Positions 57,098 to 64,000 of a stretch of 64,000 nt of DNA are shown one piece after another; the stretch's first letter is position 1; each line of letters opens with the position of its first letter. Origin of the DNA: Micropterix aruncella (Eukaryota; Arthropoda; Insecta; Lepidoptera; Micropterigidae); contig OX155952.1 of NCBI GenBank assembly GCA_944548615.1, positions 34,376,057 through 34,440,056 of the forward strand, read 5' to 3'. Under the pieces are notes generated by a model, which saw only the letters and a list, made by a program, of their open reading frames with translations, was not told the origin of the DNA and did no database searches. A program made the translations under genes and the position numbers.

Positions 57098-57471
57098 TCA
57101 AATGCCCCGTGATGTTCTGCAACTTTGATATTTTATATGTTCAAGAGATGGTATTATTTTTTTGGACACGTGTTTGGGCTTATACAGCATCCGATCGTCA
57201 TCTTCTGACAATGTCCAGAACGCTCCAGATCTTTTCATGCAGCTTACGTCAACGTTAATTTTTGGGATAAATTCTACAAAAATACATATGAGCAAATATT
57301 AATATTAAAACTCTAGATGGCAGATACGTTGTCTGAATGTCTAATTATATAAAAAGGTCCGAATGCTTACCAGATCCTTTCCACCTGTCAAAGTTTAACG
57401 GAGGTTCGTTGATAGCAGAAATTATTCCGAAACACAAAAAGTATCTTCCTAATTTCACTGCACGTTCGTAG
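57098..57471 (-). CDS. candidate host gene, last two exons, product unrecognised
   Basis: Two minus-strand exons fit together. Exon A (57471-57371) reads YERAVKLGRYFLCFG then IISAINEPPLNFDRWKGS and ends one base into a codon at a good donor (GTAAGC). After a 97-bp intron with a T-rich acceptor (TATTTTTGTAG), exon B (57273-57098) supplies the other two bases (completing GAA, Glu) and reads FIPKINVDVSCMKRSGAFW, later SEDDDRMLYKPKHVSKK, to TGA. The phase match, normal GT-AG ends and ordinary residue composition argue for a real gene. KLGRYFLCFGIISAI is hydrophobic. Exon A has no ATG and an in-frame stop just upstream, so an earlier exon should exist to the right; its acceptor (TGATCAG) is weak. 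I do not know the family. Confidence 0.5.
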
Positions 57472-57639
57472 CTGATCACTCACAAAGCGATTCGTTCAGC
57501 ATCTAGTCAAAAAATGAATATAATCCTACAAACTTTTTTCGTTTCCACTGGATGACCTATTTTATAAAAAAAAACAGAAGTGGCTCATTGTTTGGACAGG
57601 AGGTTATAGTTAGCGTGGTTTACGGTATCGTTATACTTT

Positions 57640-58350
57640 CTCAGGGTCGTTGCAGGTGACAACTATACAGTGTACTGCCTGATGGTTCCTATTGATTCCG
57701 CGCAGCTTGGGTGGTTTTAGCAAACATATTTGTCACCTAGGCCTGCCCAACTCACGGTTCAGCTACCATCCGGTAGCCCGAAGAGTGGTACCTGTCAGGG
57801 CCGCTGTGACCTTTGCCTGCGGTTGTAACCTGCAGTCGGAGGCGGTTGAGATCCGGAGTGCGGATTCGGGATAACACGTCGGGTGGAACTGGGAGTTTTG
57901 CGTAGGCTGTGACAGCCAGGCTTACGTAATTCGGCGAATAACCGGGAGAGTCTGGAGACCTACTTTTCCTATGCAGTGGGAGTAGTTCTCGATCTGTCGG
58001 TATCTATCCTTGAAACGATCCGTTGGCCACCCGGCCCTGAGTGACCATGGTGGGTAAAGAGCGCCTTCGGTCCGCGATATGTTCACACTGATTTACCGCT
58101 TACGTCAGGTAGGGACCGCGCAAGCGACCTCCAATCCGTGACTAGAACGGTGGATGGAGACATCTGGAAAAATCTGATTGTGAGGGCGCGAGGTCGGTCT
58201 TCTGGTTTCACTGGCCATTGCCTCGCGTTTAGGCGTGGGACTCTCGCGGGCGTATTGGCGGAGTTAATCGGTGGACTGTAGGAGAAGGAATGACCTAATA
58301 GCACTAAAGCTTCCTTGGGTGACGGGTTTGCCTGTTATACGTGACAACGC
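57640..58350 (+). repeat. dispersed repeat family A, copy 7 (diverged)
   Basis: It follows the pattern of copy 6 ('ccaactcacggttcagct', 'ccatccggtagcc', 'gaaacgatccgttggccaccc', 'gcgcgaggtcggtct') and ends GGGTGACGGGTTTGCCTGTT. A separate phrase just after it, 'cgcccgacgctgattaactttg' (58367), recurs near 61930. Confidence 0.7.
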
Positions 58351-58787
58351 TCCATTTTACTACCTACGCCCGACGCTGATTAACTTTGCTGTTATGACGG
58401 AAATCAGTGTTTTAATGCCGCTACGAACTTTACAATTATTAATACGGATTTTATGTTGGGCTGTTTATGTGTTTCCTTCGACTCCATCTTAAAACCCTCT
58501 TGATATTGTGTTATTGTTCCCAATCAATGGCCCACTCTTGCAATTGCTCAGTTACGCCTGGTTAGGACGTAAACGGGGGTAAGCGAGCGAGCGCTGCGAA
58601 TGAGTGGGGTTGCCAATCTTGCTATAGGGAAATCAGAGAGGTTTAATGGCTAACCACCAGATTGGTAGCTGGAGGGTTGTTGCTCGGTAGCTGGGGGGTA
58701 TGATGGGGTATTTCATTTAAATATATTTTATTTAAAAAACAATTTACTACTCTAGTTATATTTAGATAAGCAAGCTAACGCATATTG

Positions 58788-59045
58788 TTTGTTTCTACTC
58801 TTTATTGTGAAAGTTCAAAATGGGCGGCTTCAATATCATACCACAATCTTTTACAATCGACCACTATGAAGTTTTTACATGTTTGCGTGCGTATAACTCG
58901 TGTGTAAGTGTGTGTCTTCTTATTGCATTTTGATCGACAGAATTTACGTTAATTTTGTCTTAACGGAAAATGGTGGCCCAACCGGGAATCAAACCCGAAA
59001 CCCTACAATTTAAGATCAGGCAACCTAACCACCTTACTACCACTA
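58788..59045 (-). repeat. tRNA-headed SINE, copy 4
   Basis: Tail phrase TTTCTACTCTTTATTGTGAA at 58790, B box region GGTTTCGGGTTTGATTCCCGG and a damaged A box end near 59045 (minus strand). Same family as 49316-49590. Confidence 0.82.
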
Positions 59046-59049
59046 GTAA

Positions 59050-60600
59050 CTTTCATGTGATAGAGAAGGCTCATATATAAATTTGTTTACAATAAAAAAT
59101 GCGAATATATCGGGATAACCCTAATATAAAATATAATTACCCGAAGTAATGTAGTAGATATTATTATTGAAAGTTATATTTTTGGACACTTCGAGAGGAA
59201 TCCAAAACCGTGTAATTTTAAATAATAAAAAAAGGAAATTATTTGTAATTACAATTGAAATTTTACATACATACTTACATTTTAGCCTTCAAATGTTTTT
59301 CATTTAGTCTATCGCACCATTTTTTCAAATATTATTAACGACGCTGCAAATTTGTTCAAAAAAAGCATTTGCAAAAGGGATGGACATAAAAATTTTAATA
59401 CATATTTTTTTTTGACAGAATCTAATTTGACAGAAGAAAACCACCCTTGTAAATTTTGTAGCAACTATTTCACGCACTTCTCACGATAAGCAAAAGTCCT
59501 CGTATAGTTTATCGTCGTCAATCGATATATTCAAGAACTTACCGGAGGTTACCCAAAGATATTAATTTTTAAACTGCAATTTAGTTGAAAAGTTACTTTA
59601 ACGTAACTTTAATTATATTATTTTTAATTTCGAATAATTTAAATATTTTTGCTAACACTTTTTTAAGATAATATGGAAATATAATTCAGTTGTTTATTAA
59701 TTTGAAATCCTTTCGACTATTTTCAATAAAGTTCGTTTTTTAAATTCAATTTTAAGTCTGTTTCTCTAAATGATAATTCATGATTTTTTAGATACTTATT
59801 AGATTTTTTTTCCTTTTCTTTCCTTTCCTCATTTGTTTTTTTTTTCTTTAAATTATAACCAATCGTGTGTAGAGATAAAATAATTTTCTGGTACCCCTGC
59901 CTTAGTACAGGCCTAAATGCTTACTTTTTTATAACTGGCACGAACAAGCATATTTTGAGCTGCAGGAACTTGTATCTCTTGCTTTACTTTAACCCTCCGA
60001 TAGGCGCAGCTCTCGCCCACTTGAATTCGGGTGCAATTCCGAATATTTAAATATAGCCGCTATTAATTACCTGTAATAATATCAGCCCTCCAAAATAATC
60101 ACTGACCTTTGTAGGGATGTATTCTAATGGAATAAGTGGAATTTGATGCAAAAAATAACCTTAATTACTGTAAAATTAATCATTTTCAAATATTGAAATA
60201 AGATAAAGCTTTTTTTTGTTTAAACAACTTGAATACAAATAAGACTAGTTACATTATATTATCAAATTTGTTGAATAAACCATTATGATAGAATTCATAG
60301 GAAATACAAAATTTACAAAGTATGATGAGATCAGGAGCAATGAGCCTGGCAGCCCATGGACGATGTTGCTACTCTCCACGGCGTCGGGTAAGAAAATAAG
60401 TAGGTGAATTCAATGCGCCGCTGCGAGACAGAAATATACTAGGAGCGGCGGCATCAAATGCCGCTCTGGCGGCGAGGATCAAATCAAAGTATCCCACTTG
60501 TGTCTGTCAGCGCCCGACGGAGGGTTAATAATTTAACCCGTTTATAATTAAACTTTTGTTTATAATACTTATCTATATAGATACATATAGTATTTCCGGA
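59050..60600. other. noncoding stretch
   Basis: AT-rich, no gene recognised. A splice-like pair near 59535-59575 (minus strand) encloses only 33 bp with stops in all frames, so it was not called. The part near 59995-60100 looks less degraded. Confidence 0.4.
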
Positions 60601-60609
60601 ATGTATTCA

Positions 60610-60935
60610 ATCAGGCCTCTCATTTGACACTAAATACGATATATTTAAGGTAATTTATTATTATTTGGAGATGCGAACACTTAGACCACTATTTATTGAC
60701 ATTTGGACAATGTTAATTTATTGACATTTGGACATTTAGACAACTACTTTCTTGATATTTGGACAGTTAAGGTACTCTATTACACTCGGGGTGACATAAA
60801 TATTCAAACAATACTACATACTTCTAAATCATTTCGAGCGTTTAGAAGTTATGGTGGAATAAAGAAATGGAAAACATAGATAAATCCTGAACACATAACA
60901 CTCCTTTTTTGTTGCGCAGTCGGGTAATAAATGTT
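60610..60935. repeat. dispersed repeat (family D), copy 2
   Basis: It matches 26250-26545: CAGGCCTCTCATTTGACA, 'tttagacaactact', 'gtttagaagttatggtgga' and 'acactcctttttt'. It contains an internal duplication of the phrase 'tattgacatttggacat'. Confidence 0.7.
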
Positions 60936-61074
60936 CCTGTGTCGAAATGATTTCGAAATATGCAAGAAAAGTTTTAGATCCAGGAGTGTCTAGTCGTATT
61001 TCGGGAGCCGGGGGAATGGCAAAATTTAAAAGTTGAATCGGGACACGGAATCGGAGTTCCGGGACGGTTGGCAA

Positions 61075-61440
61075 CCCTATGGCGTCGAGTCACTCACGCC
61101 GCCTCACGCGCGCACTCGCGCAGGCGGCAAATCGTCAGCCTTATTATTGTTTGCACAGTGTGCTAACATGGAAATGCTGTCGCATTATTTACCGTCGGCG
61201 CGGCCGGGGTGGCGCGGCGCTGTCGGCGTCTTGCTCCGTCACATCGGCGGATGCATACCTCCGTCCCGCTCTCCCGACCCCCGACACTCCAATTACACTG
61301 TATAACCGATGCTGGCATGCCTGGGGTAAACTTGGCGGCAATTATAACACTGAACCACACTGTGCATCACGATACCCCACCCCATCACCCTCCGCCGCGC
61401 ATCGCCTAAAGCCGCGATATTTTGGGAGATTTGCGTTTAA
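61075..61440. other. CpG-rich noncoding block
   Basis: Strongly G+C- and CpG-rich against an AT-rich background, with several compositionally open frames on both strands but no domain. ATTATTGTTTGCAC at 61144 resembles a forkhead-type site. A promoter or enhancer is plausible. Confidence 0.35.
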
Positions 61441-61449
61441 ACGATAATG

Positions 61450-62640
61450 AAGTTACCGGCCCTCCTTATTAAAAAATAGCAAGGATTCATTGTATTAAGT
61501 CGGTCCTTACCTATAAAATTGTTTTCCTTTAAGTAAAATTTAAGACGATAAAATATTTAATTAATTTAAAGTGTGTTTGGAACGTTCGGTCATTCTTTAA
61601 AGTGATGATTATGTAAATCAAACTGAAAGAGAACTTTTTTTTTACATTTTGTTTAAATGATTCGGTTCATTATTAATGAATAAAGGAAAACTTAATTTTA
61701 TTATTTTAAAGTAGATAATGTTTTTTTCTCGGTAATTACTGCCTGCGGTAATTACTGTCAAAAAGAGTTATACATGCTTTCAAATTAGTTCTTTGATGGA
61801 GAATATTATTTTTTTCCATATGGTAATGGCGCACCTTAATGTCTATTACAATTATTTTACAGGCGGTGGTCTTTTATAACATCACGTGGCATTACGTAGG
61901 CGGTCATCTATTTAGTACTGACCACGCCCGACGATGCTAACTTTGGTGATCTGACGGAAATCGTCTGATCGCCTAGGCGTCTATGGACGTTACCAATCTA
62001 CTCTAAACACAAAAAAATCTAACACCATTCAAAAGAAAAATGTCATTGTTCTTTTTAGGTGTGATTTAGGGCGATTTGTACCACCAAGGGCGATAACACC
62101 TGATAATAGCCGTTAGCTAACCACAAATAACAATTTAACAGCCGGATCAATTTTGATGGCTTACTTAGACCCACTGTTTTCGGGCACTGGTTAAGAAACC
62201 ATGGTTAGTTGACTTAAATGCCTATAAAGCGCTTTTTTAGCATTGGAACATCATTTCTGTCGACTCTTGAGCAATCACAGCGCAGATGTGAAAGTTTTGC
62301 TATATATATTTCGAACCCTGCGCTACATGTGCTTCCGGTTCGTTTATGGAATTTTTCTGTTATTTGAACCATTTAGCTACCAATTCTTATACTCGCGTAC
62401 GAATTTTGTTTATATTACCGACGATTTTGGCAATAACAAATTTTATAAAGGAATAATATTCCTTAAAATAAAAATAAAATATTTTCATTTAGAATTCCTT
62501 ACCCAAACCGAAGTTGCCGAAGTTCAAATTGGCCAATGTGATAAAACAGAATTATATAGGTAAGGACTAACTCAAATGTCTACATAATAGAATCGTTTAA
62601 CATTGAAACTGTTTGTAGCTACTCATCCAGGGTGGCCAAT
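61450..62640. other. noncoding stretch
   Basis: No gene recognised. 61860-61960 shares phrases ('ttataacatcacgtg', 'cgcccgacgatgctaactttg') with 55283-55310 and 58367-58395, a further old dispersed repeat. Confidence 0.4.
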
Positions 62641-62646
62641 GCATAG

Positions 62647-63061
62647 TTGCGTATTTATAAAAGAAAGCTGATTTCAGCTGTAATTGCTATAGAGGTTAAA
62701 ATTATATATCACAATCTAGATATGATAGCACTAGCACATCTATTCAACCTTGGCTTGACCGAGATCAAGGACTGCCAAATATGTGGCGAAGAACCTGAAG
62801 ACAGCATACATATCGTTGGTCGCTGCCCAGGCCTCGCCGCTAAAAGACACAGTTTACTGGGACGAGCCTTTCTCGAACTTAGCGATCTGCCCAACTTGAA
62901 GGTCAGTGATCTACTTGGACTAGTAAGAAGTACTGGGCTACTAACTGACCACTGACCTAACCACAAAGTGGGTAGTTACAAAAGATCTGATAGATCCAAG
63001 TGATATCAAAGGCTGGAAACAAGCCCCCCACTCCGTTTACTACTACTACTACTACTACTAG
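62647..63061 (+). mobile_element. LINE 3' end with C-terminal CCHC finger and (CTA)n tail, copy 2
   Basis: It encodes ALAHLFNLGLTEIKDCQICG then EEPEDSIHIVGRCPGL: a C-x2-C-x8-H-x4-C finger as at the C-terminus of RNase H-type LINE ORF2 proteins. The frame stops at 62953-62955. The 3' UTR and (CTA)n tail match 32820-33061. Confidence 0.85.
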
Positions 63062-63160
63062 ATATAATGGTTAGTAATAAAATGAAAATAGAAGTATAGT
63101 CACAAGGATGGGGTGGGCTTTGTTTTTATTTTTAGGCATTTTATTTAATTTCCATTTAAA

Positions 63161-63741
63161 TCTATATATGTATATAAAACAAAGTCGGGTTTGTTCGAAC
63201 ACTTATAACTCGAGAACGGCTGACCGATTTTTATGGTTTTTGATTTGTAGTATTTGTCTCCATCCTGATTAGCAGAATATAATTAAAAACGAAAATTGGA
63301 AAGTTGACGAAAAATTAAAATAAAAGAAAAAACATTTTCCCATACAAAATGTAAATCCGTTTTTTTCTCATGGTCAGTTGTACGTAGCATATTCACGTGT
63401 CGGCAAATAATCCGCTTTATTTGTTCTTGCCCCTGAAAAAAAAAACAAAAAATGACGTATATCACAAGGTGCTTCAATGAAGAGAATTAAACCGAGTGCA
63501 TCCCATGCTGCACAATATGTAAATAGTTTAATTCAATCATGTCTTGCTGACACGCGTTTGATATACTTAATTTTTGTACTTTTATGTACTTTTTTGTGTT
63601 ATTATATTAATAAAGTAGTGAACTTTATATTTATTTTATATTCATTGTATTACTTTCATAAAATCATAAATTAAGTTTAGCTAATCTGTAACACGACATT
63701 CATTGACTGTTAGGCGGTACGAAGTTCGCCGGGTCAGCTAG
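63161..63741 (+). mobile_element. complete small non-autonomous Helitron
   Basis: It begins TCTATATATG directly after an A and ends GGTCAGCTAG directly before a T, the Helitron insertion rule (A|TC...CTAG|T). A small hairpin (GGCG...CGCC) stands about 10 bp before the end. The 581 bp hold no Rep/helicase. The same 3' phrase ends the minus-strand element at 28464. Confidence 0.85.
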
Positions 63742-63886
63742 TTTTACAAAAAAAAGAGTGCTACTGGTAATTTACACCAATCTTAACTTAATGAACGTTA
63801 TACGGTGACGTTTGGCGGCTGCTGTTTTTGTCATGCTTTAGTTGGCCACTGGGAGATTTTCGTAAATCGGGAGCTCTATATTGTTT

Positions 63887-63891
63887 TCAGT
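63887..63891 (+). promoter_or_regulatory. possible insect initiator TCAGT
   Basis: TCAGT matches the arthropod initiator and would give a ~36-nt 5' UTR before the ATG at 63926. The same string, TTGTTTTCAG, could instead be a splice acceptor. Confidence 0.35.
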
Positions 63892-63925
63892 GAGCTATTC
63901 AAATCATTTATCAACATTAACAGCC

Positions 63926-63965
63926 ATGGAAGCGCAAGACTTCTTCAAGGATATTTTTAAACATT
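63926..63965 (+). CDS. probable first coding exon of an unknown gene (continues beyond window)
   Basis: ATG in a strong context (CAGCCATGG) opens MEAQDFFKDIFKH, followed after one further base by a consensus donor GTAAGT at 63966. Read through, the frame stops five codons later, as expected if GTAAGT is spliced. Thirteen residues do not identify a family. The exon begins 185 bp after the Helitron, so the gene's upstream region includes that element. Confidence 0.5.
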
Positions 63966-64000
63966 GTAAGTCGAAATCTTAAGACTTTAAACGGGAAAGA

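Noticed and set aside
59530..59580. Micro-exon on the minus strand between TTGCAG and GTAAGT
   Set aside because: Only 33 bp, with stops in all three frames.
61033..61447. Overlapping open frames of 66-122 residues
   Set aside because: Open because of high G+C composition on both strands; no motif.

Overview
This is a repeat-dense, AT-rich animal nuclear sequence, most probably from a moth or butterfly (Lepidoptera). That call rests on the mix of repeats rather than on any host gene: BEL/Pao LTR, I-type and CR1/Jockey-type LINE, Penelope-like and hAT remnants, Helitrons ending in GGTCAGCTAG, tRNA-headed SINEs, and a dispersed repeat with AACCGACTT ends of a kind I associate with lepidopteran introns. 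No prokaryotic gene, rRNA, tRNA gene or CRISPR array is visible.

The centre of the window is a nest of two young retrotransposons on the minus strand. A BEL/Pao element (9127-22288, 676-bp LTRs, 5-bp target duplication GAAGC) carries gag, protease, RT, RNase H and integrase. A full-length I-type LINE (15964-21873, 10-bp target duplication) sits inside its 5' LTR. The LTR halves differ at about 3 positions, so the BEL insertion is recent and the LINE more recent. The LINE has two open ORFs. The BEL polyprotein has one in-frame TGA between gag and the zinc knuckles and one frameshift before integrase.

Regions: 1-9.1 kb is mostly unassigned sequence with two copies of a ~600-bp dispersed repeat (family A) and a Penelope-like endonuclease relic. 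From 22.4 to 25 kb lie a LINE tail ending in a foldback, an AACCGACTT repeat, and a ~210-bp near-perfect palindrome between two long TA tracts that carries a hammerhead-ribozyme-like core. From 25 to 43 kb there is a possible terminal exon (25866-26133), Helitron, LINE and SINE fragments, and more family A copies. From 44 to 52 kb there is a non-autonomous hAT element with a clean 8-bp duplication, a hAT transposase relic, a LINE, a Penelope-like fragment between inverted repeats, and a ~150-bp tandem array. From 52 to 64 kb there are SINEs, paired MITEs, family A copies, a LINE tail and a complete small Helitron.

Host coding sequence is sparse. The best candidate is a phase-matched two-exon minus-strand reading at 57098-57471 (product unrecognised). 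Next is a probable first coding exon at 63926-63965, just downstream of the Helitron, then the possible terminal exon at 25866-26133. Nothing links these into one gene. The window is most likely intergenic or intronic sequence between or within host genes.
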